From NCBI GenBank assembly GCA_963971405.1, contig OZ020489.1, positions 31,212,290-31,276,289 of the forward strand: a DNA stretch of 64,000 nucleotides, written 5' to 3'. This document shows positions 10,098-21,178 of this stretch, piece after piece. Under the pieces are notes generated by a model, which searched no databases, had not been told where the DNA came from, and saw only the letters and a program-made list of their open reading frames with translations. The DNA is from Psococerastis gibbosa. Taxonomy: Eukaryota > Arthropoda > Insecta > Psocodea > Psocidae. The translations under genes were made by a program, and so were the position numbers. The number at the start of each line of letters is the position of its first letter. The first letter of the stretch is position 1.

Positions 10098-10775
10098 TTT
10101 TGGAAAATCAAAATGGTCACCCGCCTTTCAGCAGGAGACTGGAGACTACCAATGTTACAAAACCAATTTTTCTAATATGTTTTTATGCGGTTGGCAGTTT
10201 TGTTTTTCGTCTCCTTTGTTCTCCGAAATTCCCGCCAAAAACGAAACAGGCCATTAGAGTTAAACCCCCCTGGTTTCGACCTAAAGCAATAGGGCCTTTT
10301 AAGCATGTTTAATTAATGCCTTTATTACATATCTACCATGATAACAAAGGTAAAGATGTGGGGTATAATATTAACGATTTACAATTTTGATATATTTAGT
10401 CACTACGGAGAAAAAAATTGTTAAAAAAGGCCAAAAAATAAAACAGAACAGGGAATTTGAGATCTTACCGTTGGTAATGTGGCACTACAACATATATTTA
10501 AGGCAACTAAATTACAATATCTAAGAAATTAATGAATCACATTTTACTAATTTCCATTAATAGCATAATAAATAAATTATTTATATTATCTGTTTACATT
10601 TCAAATAAGATGGCTGAGAACAGAAAGCTCATCTGTTGTGAAACTAAGCACAATCGACGTGAACAATGTTGTAGGTAATTTCCAGAAGATGTCGCACTGA
10701 TTTATATGTCGCAGTTTTGGTTTTGTTCTGTTACGTTGTTAGCATTGCGTTCAGAGCTTGTAAACAAAGTAATTT
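10098..10775. other. No recognised gene
   Basis: Overlapping open frames at 9952-10312 (+) begin inside the hAT element, cross its border and resemble nothing known, so they are not called. The rest is AT-rich. It immediately precedes the duplicated exon at 10838 and could hold its promoter, but no TATA box or initiator is convincing. Confidence 0.45.
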
Positions 10776-10837
10776 GTTAACTCTCGCATTATTTCATATT
10801 TTATGATTTTGTCCATTGTTTTCTTGGCGTACTGAGA

Positions 10838-10944
10838 ATGGGTAAATTTAAAGGCCAGAAGGAATATGAAAAAAATAGACGGACGCGAGCATATCGGAAA
10901 GGGTTTAAAGGCGTAGCACCCCATAAAAAAAAGGAAATGGAACG
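10838..10944 (+). CDS. Putative first coding exon, unrecognised Lys/Arg-rich protein
   Basis: A 36-codon open stretch starts MGKFKGQKEYEKNRR. It ends at GAACG before a plausible donor, GTTAGT, at 10945. The open frame continues to 11053, but homology with the inverted twin at 4295-4618 stops at about 10962, so the conserved part is the leader plus this exon. The leader from TTAACTCTCGC (10776) to the ATG is also duplicated. The product is unknown. The sequence is strongly basic, with clusters RRTRAYRKGFKG and HKKKE. No acceptor-bounded second exon was found downstream before the LINE at 11345. It may be a captured gene fragment or the start of a transposon protein. Confidence 0.35.
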
Positions 10945-11111
10945 GTTAGTACATGTTGTTATAAGAAATGTAGTACGTATCTGTAATTGCTATTTATGTC
11001 TAGATAGATCGACAGCCAATTTAAAGAGGATAGTGATCTTTCGTTCTAAGTGAGATTTGTATGTGGGGACCTCATTTTTATTGTAACCAGTCAGGAGCAA
11101 CCATGGGCATA

Positions 11112-11289
11112 GGCGGCTATTGCATTTGTCAATATTCCCACATTTGTGCATCAATAATTGATGCGATTTTTCTTTGAATGAGACTATTATGTAGATACTT
11201 AACTTATCTATTATAAATTAAGTTATAATATGGTAGAGACTTATTATTGATGCATAAATGAGGGAATATCGGCAAGTGGAATAGCCGCC
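11112..11289. mobile_element. MITE family H1, TSD ATA
   Basis: A 178-bp element with ends GGCGGCTATT and AATAGCCGCC, flanked on both sides by ATA (11109-11111, 11290-11292). It contains the family core ACTTAACTTATCTATTATAA and inverted TGCATCAATAAT arms. It has the same length and close sequence to the copy at 46000-46177. Confidence 0.8.
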
Positions 11290-11344
11290 ATATCATTTAT
11301 AAACATACATGTATCAATCAGACTTTGTGCCTTGGTTACCTGGT

Positions 11345-12300
11345 CAATAATAATAATAATAATCGTGTATTCCATCAGGTATTAATAAATACATGGAACA
11401 AGTCATTATAATAATAATCAATCAATTAATCAAAACTGAAACTAAAACTAAAACTAAAACTGGTCTACCTTAGCTCAAGGCCAGGCATGCCACGTGAGAT
11501 GAGTGAACAATCCTCCAAAAACTCGGCAACATTATAAAAAGCTTTGGTTGTTAGATACTTTTTTAAATTGCTTGTACATACTTCGGGGGAGCCTTCTCTC
11601 ATTTTACGTGGCAAAGCATTGTAAAGCCTAGCACCAGAGTAAAGAACATCTTTCTCATATAGGGATAATCTATGTTGAGGTATTGAGATGGTTCTGTTGT
11701 TCCTCGTGTTGCGGCCCTCTAAAAACGAAACCCCATCGGAAGACAATAACATTGAAATGCAGGTTAGTATGTATAGCGATGGCAGTGTTAGAATACAATT
11801 TGATTTAAATAGGTGTCTGCAGTGCACTAACTGACCGTTTTCAGACTTCCATACCCCATTCAAGTTCCTAATGGCCCTTTTCTGTAAGATAAAAATTTTG
11901 TTCCAGTCAGAGCTTAGACCCCAGAAAGAGACACCGTAGGAAAGATGAGAATGAAAATTGGCAAAGTAGACCAGGCGAAGAGTTTCATAGCTAATTTTAG
12001 ACGCTAGAGCTTTGAGGAGATAACAAGATGACGAAAGTTTTTTAGCTAATTGGTCAATATGTGGTCCCCAAGACAGTGATTCATCAATTACAATGCCTAA
12101 GAATTTTGAAGATGAAGCATACTCAAGTGGTTCTCCTTCCAGGCTAACTGCAGGCTTTGTACAAGAAGTGCTATGCTTTGAGTGGAAATTAATTAGGTTG
12201 GTCTTTTTTTTATTAATAATTAATTTGTTAGCAGCAAACCAGTCAGATAGGGACGATAATGCCTCACTAACCCTGACCCTCACAAGCTTTGTTTGGGGGA
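11345..12300 (-). mobile_element. 5'-truncated LINE (no RNase H domain), 3' end with (ATT)n tail
   Basis: Minus-strand LINE remnant. The 3' UTR holds a (TTTTAG)n-like run at about 11430-11462, then TGACTTGTTCCATGTATTTA, and ends in an (ATT)n tail at about 11345-11362. The element is cut at about 12300, part-way through the reverse-transcriptase domain, which is typical of 5' truncation during target-primed reverse transcription. Confidence 0.8.
11465..12283 (-). pseudogene. Reverse transcriptase, C-terminal part, of a non-LTR retrotransposon
   Basis: About 272 codons without a stop. Visible landmarks: WFAANKLIINKKKT (the segment after the YxDD catalytic box in LINE enzymes), FLGIVIDESLSW (the conserved FLG motif) and LVYFANFHSHLSYGVSFWG (thumb region). 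The catalytic box itself is upstream and missing, so the copy cannot be active. No RNase H domain follows, which fits Jockey/CR1-like rather than I-like lineages; the exact clade is not assigned. The uninterrupted frame suggests a fairly recent insertion. The apparent Met start is just an internal codon. Confidence 0.85.
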
Positions 12301-12942
12301 AAAACCTACTTCCAGACTGATTCTGATGAATTTAGTGTTTTAAAAATTCATTCAATTTTTTTATCCAGAGAGAAAGAAGTGATTGTTTTCTCTGAAATAG
12401 GGCTCTTCCTCCTTCCTCGTTGGAGGGTTAGAGCCAATTCGACACAAAGTCCTGACACATGCGCAGAACAAGGATCAAGGCCAGCATTTAAGGTTTCGTG
12501 AAAATTAGTCCGGTTATATTAAATTCCTTTAAAATAAGTAGACATTCTTAATATAAATATTATAATTAATTAATTATAATAACTTTCCACTCTGAAACTC
12601 TCACCACCCGAACCTTTACCTCTGCGGTCTTCCATCAGATGTCAAGCAATTTCCCTTTCCATTTTCACAGACTTAGGATTGTCCAGTGAAAGGCAGGCAG
12701 GCTACAAGGAGTCATCAGAAAGACACACATTCATATTGCGGTGGTATACTATTCGGATAACACTAAAATATGAATGTATAAGGCGTATTAATATGAAGTA
12801 ATTTAAGGGAAGACCCATCAACCACTAAAACTTTCAGCTGTCACTGGGTATGGTTAGAAATTGCTTTCATCTGGTGGCATCTGATTAGCACCGAACCACC
12901 TCTATGTGTTCACTGCAACACCAATCTCATAACTCAATTTTT
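12301..12942. other. No recognised gene
   Basis: A mixed AT-rich segment between a LINE and a T-family element. Short open frames are unremarkable. No exon, SINE or regulatory site recognised. Confidence 0.5.
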
Positions 12943-13796
12943 GCTTTCCAATTTATACGTAGTATAAGGAAAGCTTTGTGATCGTCGAAATTTTCGATTC
13001 CGAGATTTCAACGGATTTACACGTTTTGAGGTCCCAGGAACCCAAAAAAGTGGTTTTTACGAAATGTCTGTCTGCCGCTCTGTCTGTCTGTCTGTCTGTG
13101 CGTCGATTTCCGGGCAAACTACTGGGTCGATTTTGATGAAATTTGGCAAGTACCTAGGTTCGCAAAAATCATACCTCGAGACCATTTTTTTATATTTTGG
13201 GCTAACTCAATTTGGGGGGTTTTTATTCTCAAAAAACTACAAAAAAAGTCTAAAAAAATTATTTCTCAAAAACGGCTCCAACGATTTCTTTGAAAAATTA
13301 ACATATTTTGTAGTCGTTATTAATGTTAACAAAATGCGGGGGTCACTTGCCCCTTGATAGTTTGCTTCTGGGAGTAAAAAAATAAAAATAACTAAATTTT
13401 AATGAAAAATGACTAAAAAATAATTTTTCTGCGAAACCTTTCTATCGATGATTTTTACCTTCAGGCATGTTTTAGGTGTTAAATTGAGTAACGAAACCGG
13501 ACAGGTTGCTTTCCCAAAAAACTATTTGGTTTTCTGTAAAAAAAATGTTTTTGAAAAAATCAAAATTCACGCTCAAATGCATTGCGTGCCCTGCCATTGT
13601 TGCTGGGTGGTAATGTAATGTAATGTCTGACCCATCTAGAATTTACTTCACCTCCAGTGACGTCAGGTGGACACCCCCCCCCCGAGATGTCCAAAATTTA
13701 ACTATAGGAATATTATTTACGATGAAAGTACTCATTTTCTCTAGCTACTACTTGATAAATTGGAAAGCATGTTCGAGTAAACTCGGACCGGTTCTT
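12943..13796 (+). mobile_element. Dispersed element family T, near full length
   Basis: Starts GCTTTCCAATTTAT and ends near the inverted ATAAATTGGAAAGC at 13768, with homology to other copies running on to ACTCGGACCGGTTC. The left third has a (TGTC)n run at 13067-13098. A second copy of about the same length lies at 41691-42545; partial copies lie at 28018-28463 (-) and 36426-37052. Open frames are short and not maintained across copies. Class unknown; the inverted ends suggest a non-autonomous DNA element. Confidence 0.7.
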
Positions 13797-13799
13797 TAA

Positions 13800-15773
13800 T
13801 TACATAAACCTTCATACACAACTATACCAATCAATACAACATCCCAACAACCAATAACTTTGCCTACACTCTCAAACCCAAACTATAACAAACTGTTTTG
13901 GACGGTCCCTGAGGAACCTCGTTGTCCAGCGCGCTCTTAATAACAGTTTGCAGTCGCTTTCTCAACATTACTCCAGCGCCAACCACTTCTACCCTTAGAT
14001 TTACTTTAAAGATCCCCTTTAATAAATAATTTAGCCAAAAACCATGTCATGTATATAGTTGACGTCATACTTGCACGTGACTGTCATGTGATGTGGACGT
14101 ATAGTCTACGCCATAGTAATCAAGAGATTGGTGAGCACTCATTCCTTCATAATTACATAATATAATTAATTAATATATTTACAATACATACAGTATATCA
14201 GTAACGAAAGACCCCTCCACCATATTCATATGTCGCACAGGGACTTGGTTTCCTCTTTTAATTTTTGGATCTGAGTGTGAGCATTTCTAAGGGCTACTTG
14301 TAAACGTTTCGCCAATGTGACCAAGTTAGATCGCAAAGGTGTCTTAGATATCAATAAATGCCCAAAAAGTAAGGATCTCTTAGCAAGAAGTGTCTTCCGG
14401 ATACATCTATATGTGGCCTAGCTACCACATGGAGTCTGTTCTAAGAATGTCTGGGGAGACTTAACAGTAATAATACTCGGCTGTAATAATTGTGATCAGA
14501 CACAGAGCAATATGAGGGATCAGAACATGAAAACAAGTTAGGTTTAGTTTCAATATACTCAACAGATTTGCGGCTATCGTCCACAATTTTAGAATCACTT
14601 GAAACGCTGGGGTTGCTGTATTTGCCTAAAATTGGACTGGGATCATATGCCATATCTTCTCCTACCTCCATAACAAACAACATCATGGTTACAAGTCATG
14701 GGCAGGAATAACTTGGGACACAGCCTTTAATAACCCTCTTTTCTCAATTTAAAAAAAAATGTTTCTCAAAACGTTTATCATCGTTCATCCTTCCAAAATA
14801 AAGTTAAACTAGCCTTAGATGAGCCTAAAATTTATTTTGTGAAGCAACGTCCTTTGAAAAACATGTACAAGCCTCGTCTGGCCTATAGCCTATTACACCC
14901 AACAGCAACAATCGACAAACCCATTTAGCTGTTGAAGGGCTTGAAGCTTTTGAACCTTATCATCGCTAGGTAAGAACACTGGGCTCACAGTATTCAACAA
15001 TTTAAGAATGGCAGTAGAAAAGCAAATTTCACAGGAAACATTTTAGTCAGAGCCATCGATGTTATGTAATAAATTAGAAGGTAATGTCCCCTGCATTGTG
15101 TTAAAAATTGTATGCACAGCATAAGGTTACTTAACACCATTTAGCCGCAAATTATGAAAATAAAATTATTAATATCATTTGCCGTCCTTCCGCGTACCCC
15201 CGGGAGCCTCTTCGCGTGACTTGAGCCGCTGAGCCATTTTGTTTATTGAGGCAACAGCCTCTAAGAAAAGAGTACATATCACTTATCGAAAATATGCAAT
15301 CCTTCTGCGAGAGCTATTCGCAATCGGTGAGTCAGAAATAAAATTACTTTGCCATAACCTTTTAAAGATATATCATCATCATTAACAAAAAGACGCCAAA
15401 TAGAGAAATCCATTGGAACAATAATTAAAGCCACACATAAAGCTCGCCCACAATATTCTCATGGATCCATGCATTAACGTAGAGAGCTGCTGTTTAGTCT
15501 TCATCTGTAGACTCACTAGTCGGCTGCAGCGTCTCCAGGAGCTCGGCGAGTTGTTCCTGAGTGGGGGGCCGATTGACACAGCGCGGAAGCCCTCGTCAGG
15601 ACACTCCAAGGATGGACAACGCGTCAGTATGCGCACGGACGCAGCTTCACTGGCGGATCCTCAAAGATTCACCGCACCCTGCAAATGGAGACGTTCCATT
15701 ATTAAGTGTTTGACAACATTAAACAAATGACATTTAAAGAATATTTGCCAAAAGAATTACGAGATTTACACTG
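13800..15773. other. No confidently recognised gene
   Basis: About 2 kb without identifiable repeats. An 81-codon minus-strand frame at 14441-14686 ends in a normal stop and is Ser/Asp/Tyr-rich. It could be a terminal exon, but no homology is recognised. 15461-15730 (+) and 15382-15636 (-) overlap in opposite strands and are unremarkable. A GC-richer patch at 15180-15240 has no assigned role. Confidence 0.4.
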
Positions 15774-16690
15774 GTGGATCTAGCTCACCGCATGCTGCTT
15801 AATTTGTTAAGGGTGGGCAACACAGATCAGTGGTATTGGACTCAACCTCATCGCCCTTCACAGCAGAGCTTGTTGCCATCCGAATGGCGTGCGAGTTCAT
15901 CAAATCGACCAGGGCAGGAGGAGATAGATTCGCAATCTTCTCTGATTCAGCGTCTGCTCTGACGGCTTTGGTTTCACCCCAGCCCCAAAAGCACCACATA
16001 TTGATTAATGATATTAGAGCCCAGCTATAGGGGATTCGGCCGAGGTTGGGTACAAAATAAGATTGTACTGGGTGCCTGCTCATGTAGGTATTCCGGGCAA
16101 TGAAGAGGCCGATAGATGGGCGAAACAATGCATTAATTCAGCGGGCCCGACCTACGATATATCGATGTCAGGGACTGCCATAGCGGTGTCAAAGGCCGAT
16201 GCCGTGATTGGTGGCAGAAGATGTGGGACGGCGATGAGAGGGGGCGGTACTGTCACTCAATCCTCCCCCGAGTGGCATGGGGAGGGTGGTTTGAGTCTCT
16301 CAAGTTGCCACGAAGCGTGGTGACAGCCTCGTCACGCCTACTATCAGGACACACCAGGACGAAGTATCACCTGCAGCGAATGTCAATTGTGGACTCTGCC
16401 TCTTGCGATCAGCGATCACCGGAAAGGGTGGAACGCATTTTATGGGACTGCCCACGCATGGCTCTAGCCGCGAGGGATAGACTCACAGTTGCCATTCCTC
16501 AAGGTTTGGAGTACTCGGTTACGGAAGTAAGGGACATTATGGCGATGGCTCTTGAATTAGGGGTATCATCGGTCCTGCAATGCCTTACAAGGGAGTTGGA
16601 CGATGTAGTCACGATTTAGGAGTAACTAAGTTTGTGCTGTACCTCGGCCTGATATTGGCTTAGCCAAGTGGCCGTATAATAATAAAACAA
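15774..16690 (+). pseudogene. Non-LTR retrotransposon remnant: RNase H domain and 3' end
   Basis: Frames at 15774-15962, 15830-16030, 16063-16323 and 16221-16619 together give an RNase H domain broken by at least two frameshifts. Visible motifs are FAIFSDSASAL (catalytic Asp), then YWVPAHVGIPGNEEADRWAK, the classic WVP-H-GI-GNE-AD block. A degenerate Cys/His knuckle follows: SCDQRSPERVERILWDCPR, with Arg in place of the usual His. The 3' UTR has GCTTAGCCAAGTGGCCG and an (AATAA)-type tail at about 16675-16690. RNase H places it in the I/R1-like group. Inactive. Confidence 0.8.
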
Positions 16691-16694
16691 AGAA

Positions 16695-17035
16695 TTACGA
16701 GGTTCCATTATTTCGGGAAAATACAAAAAGTCACGGGAATTTCAACCCTCATCAGCTTAGGCTACATAAGTAAATACTTTAAGAAAAGGCATTGTGGACA
16801 GCATGCTATAATAAGTAGTTAATTATAAAATTATCATTTTTTGAATATTATATAATTTAGGAATACTTTTTTCTTCCACGTAAGGGAATTTTTATTTAAC
16901 ACGCTGCGTTTGATTGTTTGATGTTTTACAAATCATTAACCAAAATGAGTTAATTAAATAAAAAATGAGAAGTATTTAATTTTGGGGTGCCAATTTTCTA
17001 GGTATCATATCCTTTTAATAGGCTATAATACGTAA
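16695..17035. other. AT-rich, no recognised gene
   Basis: Strongly AT-rich. The piece around 16970-17005 weakly resembles the foldback family of 5624-6007 (GGGGTGCCAATTTTCTA). Nothing else recognised. Confidence 0.45.
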
Positions 17036-17040
17036 TTTTT

Positions 17041-17253
17041 AAATAAATAAGGACTTTTTGTTCTATTACTAAGCCAACCTAGCGGAGTTAGGGCTATAAA
17101 GCCCTCTCTTACACCCAACTAGGAAGGCCCGGGACCGCCTGCTGTACATGCCCTCCGAAGCATGGCCAGAAAATGTAGCAAGTGTAGGACTCGAACCAAC
17201 AACCTTTCGGGTGAAAGTTGGAGTCCGCACCACTACTCTACATGTCCTGACTT
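17041..17253 (-). mobile_element. SINE-A copy
   Basis: Near full-length minus-strand copy: tail AAATAAATAAGGACTTTTTG at the left, conserved body, B box reading GACTCGAACCAA on the plus strand at about 17190. One of the best preserved copies. Confidence 0.87.
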
Positions 17254-17284
17254 TTTAATTTTTTAAAGATTTGCTCTTTTTTTT

Positions 17285-18065
17285 TTCTTTTATTAATTTA
17301 AGGGCGCGAGGCCACGCTTGTGGCATAGGCACCAAGACTAAGTTGTCTTAGTAGTTATATCGCTTTTAGAAGCTCTGTGTGGTGGAGAAAGGCTGAAAGT
17401 GAGACGACATTACTAACGTCGTCTCCCAGGATTAGAGAGAGAGTTGATTGTATCTTGTACATTGCACGGGCGGTTTGATAGTTGGGGCAATCTGCAAATA
17501 TGTGTTCAACAGTAAGTGGGCAAGCACACTGGTTACATTGGGGTGGTAGGTCTTTGCTCATTAGGTACGAATGAGTTAGATGCGTATGTCCTATGCGCAG
17601 TCTAGCGAGCGAGACTTCAAGGCGGCGCGACCTCTGGGATGATGTTTCCCACACGCCTATTTTAGGCTTTATAATGTGAAGTTTTTTATAGGTAGTTAGG
17701 TGCGATTCTGTCCATTGGCTCTGCCATCTGCTTAATATGTGTCTAGTGGTAAGATTTTTTCTGTCTGCGGTTGGGAGGACTGGTAGCGGGGGGGGGGGGG
17801 GGGGTGGCTAAAGCTGCGGCTTCCTTGGCAGCTTTGTCTGCACAGTCATTGAGCATGACTCCTGAATGGGATGGCAACCATATAACAATAATCTTGCCGA
17901 TTAAGTGGGCCAATTCTGTAATTTGGTGAGCCAGTTCCCCCCTTCTTACATACGAAGAGATAGCTTGCACGGCACTGAGACTGTCTGTGTAGATAACCGG
18001 GGTTGCTGACACTGGGCACAGTAAAAGGCATTGTAAGATGGCATATAGCTCTGCAGTAAAAACTG
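17285..18065 (-). pseudogene. Non-LTR retrotransposon remnant: RNase H and intact zinc knuckle
   Basis: Minus strand. PVIYTDSLSAVQAI (RNase H catalytic Asp) and IVIWLPSHSGVMLNDCADKA (the WLP-H-G-N-AD block) come first. They are followed by an abnormal poly-C run of about 20 bases (G run at 17791-17812 on the plus strand). Then comes RLRIGHTHLTHSYL and an intact Cys/His cluster, PPQCNQCACPLTVEHIFADCP. This layout is typical of I/Jockey-like LINE ORF2 C-termini carrying RNase H. The 3' UTR contains GCCACAAGCGTGGCCTCGCG and an A-rich tail near 17285. The 5' part is missing. The homopolymer shifts the frame between the two parts, so it is inactive. Confidence 0.82.
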
Positions 18066-18324
18066 AGTTAGCAGGATGTAAGTGGAAGAGGGATTTGATC
18101 TATTCAACTAATTGAGGACAAGTAGGCTAATTGCCTACACCATATAATAATATTTAAAAAAATTGTAATATACGTTGAGGAAACTCTTTATTAGGCTACA
18201 TCTGAAATAGGCCTATTTTTTTTATTTCATTTTTTTAACCATTTTTTCATTCTAGCTTAGCCCCTAATTTTGAATTAGGAATAACATGACCTCCTAAATA
18301 AAATAATGCATTCATACTTATTAT

Positions 18325-18492
18325 GAAATGAAAAACGGCTTTATTAGGCGAGCTTTAGCCCCTAAGGGCTACTCTTCCAGCTGCTAGCCTATAGTCAGGA
18401 CATGTAGAGTAGTGGTACAGACTCCGACTTCCACACCTTCTTAATTTTCTGGCCATGCTTCGGGGGGCATGTAAAACAGGCGGTCCCGGGTG
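18325..18492 (+). repeat. Truncated repeat fragments: LINE-tail-like block and partial SINE-A
   Basis: 18325-18385 (GAAAAACGGCTTTATTAGGCG, then TTTAGCCCCTAAGGGCTACTC) recurs at 54689-54770. 18394-18492 is a SINE-A copy with head and part of the body (CATGTAGAGTAGTGGTACAG, GGCCATGCTTCGG) but lacking the B box region and tail. Confidence 0.6.
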
Positions 18493-18696
18493 AAAAAGTT
18501 TCCAGATCTGCTGCCTACAAATAGACCCCCAATACCCTAACACAATGAAAAAATGCTAATTTCCCGACTCACCTCAGCCAAGACTTCAGGGATTATAGGA
18601 CCAACTGCAGCCGAAGCACAGAATCGCAAGGAAAGGAAGGGAACCGTCCATATCGCTGACTCCACCTAGGGATACAAGTCATATTGCAGTATTACA
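18493..18696. repeat. Short dispersed block shared with 24100-24140
   Basis: TTTCCCGACTCACCTCAGCC and AAGAC occur here at about 18560 and again at about 24105, next to LINE-related sequence in the second case. It may be part of a 3' UTR of an unrecognised element. Confidence 0.4.
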
Positions 18697-18890
18697 TGGT
18701 ATATATACGCATATATATCTCTGTCATTACCTTCAAGAGGTAACCTCTTAATAACCGGAATTAGAGGACACAGAAAAAACTGACCTCTGCGGGATTCGAA
18801 CCCACGATCTATGTCTAACCGGGGCGTCGTCTTAACCGCTGGACCACAAGTCCAGTTTTCTCTATATCCTCTAATTTGGGCTAGGGATAA
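18697..18890 (-). mobile_element. SINE-B copy (second tRNA-derived SINE family)
   Basis: Minus strand: a tRNA-like head with A box TGGTCC-A-CGG and B box GGGTTCGAATCC, then a TATATCCTCTAATT block and a tail containing GAGGTAACCTCTT. The A and B boxes match RNA polymerase III promoter consensus. It differs entirely in body from SINE-A. Copies also lie at 38086 and in the MRE11 intron at 56.1-57.0 kb. Confidence 0.78.
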
Positions 18891-18957
18891 TAACGAAGAA
18901 AAAGTTTACCATGAGCTTCATTCAGAATATTCCGATTTATATTTTCCCTCTTTGGTA

Positions 18958-19158
18958 CTAGCAGTCATCACTTGCGTTAATGAAGATGCCCGCATTTCCG
19001 CCCGATACACTTTTCTCATTTAATAACGTCTGCAGTTGTTCTTCTGAAGAAGCAACCAGCACATGGTCATCAGCACAACACAGATTTTTGACAAGCCCGC
19101 CATTGATATCACTCCTTCCATGGCTGCATCCAAAGTCTCCAAAGTAGAACGCAATCAC
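18958..19158 (-). pseudogene. Reverse-transcriptase fragment with degenerate catalytic box
   Basis: The minus-strand frame contains LCCADDHVLVASSEEQLQTL, which matches the LINE pattern YADDxxLxASSEEELQxLL. The catalytic Tyr is replaced by Cys. About 60 residues remain with no neighbours, so it is a small relic. Confidence 0.65.
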
Positions 19159-20295
19159 TGCTAGTGCTAACCCATGTGCTAGGGTAAATTAAATTATTAA
19201 GCATTTGAAAGTAGCAGGCGTTAAAAATAATCTAGATTATATGAACGGCACCAAGACTTTCGAAATGAGTGCAAGCCTTCGACCTTACCTGCTTTCCTTC
19301 CTGATGCTCTTTTCCGACAGGTTACCTGGCCCTTAAAACCCTCGCCGTGGGTGGATAGTTCAAATTAACAAGTTGTAACAAACTAATCCTATCAGCCGCT
19401 ACCAGTATCGGTATCTGTCATAGATAGTCCTTCTCTATTTCTCTGTTTTTACTAAGTATTCTCATCGCCCTGATTTACCGTACCTATTTAATCAATATTC
19501 GCGTCTTATTGGATTGCTCGTCTGATCTTCCGCTGTAAGATCGTCTCGGGCCCGGATCTCCAGCTCCTGCCACCAAGATTGTCTACCCATAATCGCCTAG
19601 TCGCGTCTACCAACACTCTTATGCACCGATTTTCTTTATGGAGGATTGAAAACAAAAAGTAGCCTGTATGTATACCTGATATATATGGAATAGATGCTGG
19701 ATCTCCCAAGCGGGGACTATCACAAGACTATAGATAATGCGCGTACAGCTACGTAATTCCAGCAACTGTAGCTTGATGTATTGCGAACCATCTTCTCGTG
19801 ACAGTCGTCGTCTGTGACCACTGAGCTGCAAAGACTTTCGGTGGTTTGGTGTGCAGCAATCCTAAATTCCTCCAGTGCAGGGAACCAGGCAAAGCTGCTT
19901 ACCTGTAACATACAATATATACAGCAGTAAGAAAATTTGTAGTTCAAGCGCAGAGCACGAATTAACGGCAAAAGCTACACGTAAAAATTAACCAGCTCAC
20001 TAAATAGACCAAGATACTTCCACTACTGTATAAATTAGGCAGCATATAAATGACGTCTCGGATTTTTTAATATGGATTTTTATAAAATGCTAGTGAGTCT
20101 TCCGAAGGGGAGCCACCTGCCAGTCAGCGCAACAACATTGATGGTAGTAAAATCTTTTGAATTATGTCTCAATAAGTGATCTGATTGCTGTCGGAACGGT
20201 ACTGTGGATATGAGACATGTTCAGTATAACGAGACATACAGTAGAATTAAATAGATAGTTTTGTTTATAAACATAACGCGCAGTTTTATGCAACA
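19159..20295. other. No recognised gene
   Basis: Several overlapping short frames on the minus strand (19506-19971) share no recognisable homology. No repeat family identified. Confidence 0.45.
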
Positions 20296-20580
20296 AAACA
20301 GCCTTTGACCATCATCTGACTGGGAGCCGGCCACCATACCAAATTGAATCCAGCGGACCAGAGCAGGTTCAAAGCTGCAGATAACTTGGTCGTGTGCACA
20401 GTGCCGGTAGGGAAACATGGTAGGACTTGTCCTGGTCACCTCCGAACTAATCGTGTGACTTCACTGTGTTTCCCAAGTGGTTGGGAATCCACTATAATCA
20501 GGAGGTCCACTGTCCTATGGGCCCACACCATGGCCTGGGACTGTATCCAGCAACCATACTACTACTACTATCATCTGACT
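20296..20580 (+). repeat. Dispersed repeat family D
   Basis: Contains AAATTGAATCCAGCGGACC, GGTAGGACTTGTCCTGGTCA and CACTGTGTTTCCCAAGTGG, and ends in a (TAC)n tract at 20557-20570. Inverted copies lie at 40165-40650, 43690-43965 and 45567-45930. The simple-repeat 3' end suggests a SINE or LINE tail, but no polymerase III boxes are obvious. Confidence 0.65.
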
Positions 20581-20584
20581 GGTT

Positions 20585-21178
20585 ATATTTTGCAGTGAAA
20601 ATGACGAGCAATTGTATACATATCTACTGAAGTAAGGTCCGTAATAATAATTCACATAACTTAGATTATTGTACTGTATTGTTAACTCTTTGAAGGTTCT
20701 ATCTCTAATCCCTCGTACCATGCAAGGTACCTCTACATATAACTTCCTCTCTAACCTACTTACAGTTCATACACACTCTTAACGGTAAATACAGTAAACG
20801 CGTACACAACAATACTCAATGCTATACCATACTATACCACACTACTTACTGGCCAGGGACCAAAGCTCCGAGTGGCCAATGCTTCGCAGTTTTCCAAGTA
20901 CTTCATATTAATAGAGGAAACAGTATACTCTTTCTTGACTACTGCTCTATGTTGGATGTTGCGCCAGAGACATGCCAGAGAGTCACGTTTTCCCCCAGTT
21001 GTGAAGGTTAGGCACCCATTACGATTGGGTGGACACAGGCCGGGTGAAAATTTTTCCCTGTTTAAGTCGAGTTAATTCCCTACAGCACTAAACTGCAGGA
21101 CATTTTACTTACTTTTACCGCGTTTTATCCTCATGGAGGGTAGGCGGCACGACAGCAGCGTTTCCACACAGTCCTGTT
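20585..21178. other. No recognised gene
   Basis: A mixed segment with no repeat family or exon recognised. The start of the RTE-like LINE remnant lies directly to the right. Confidence 0.45.

Noticed and set aside
9952-10312. Two overlapping plus-strand frames
   Set aside because: They cross the border of the hAT element at 10089, so they join unrelated sequences.
13064-13357. 97-codon frame starting with a Cys/Ser/Val repeat in element T
   Set aside because: The repeat is the TGTC microsatellite, and the other T copies carry frameshifts, so there is no maintained protein.
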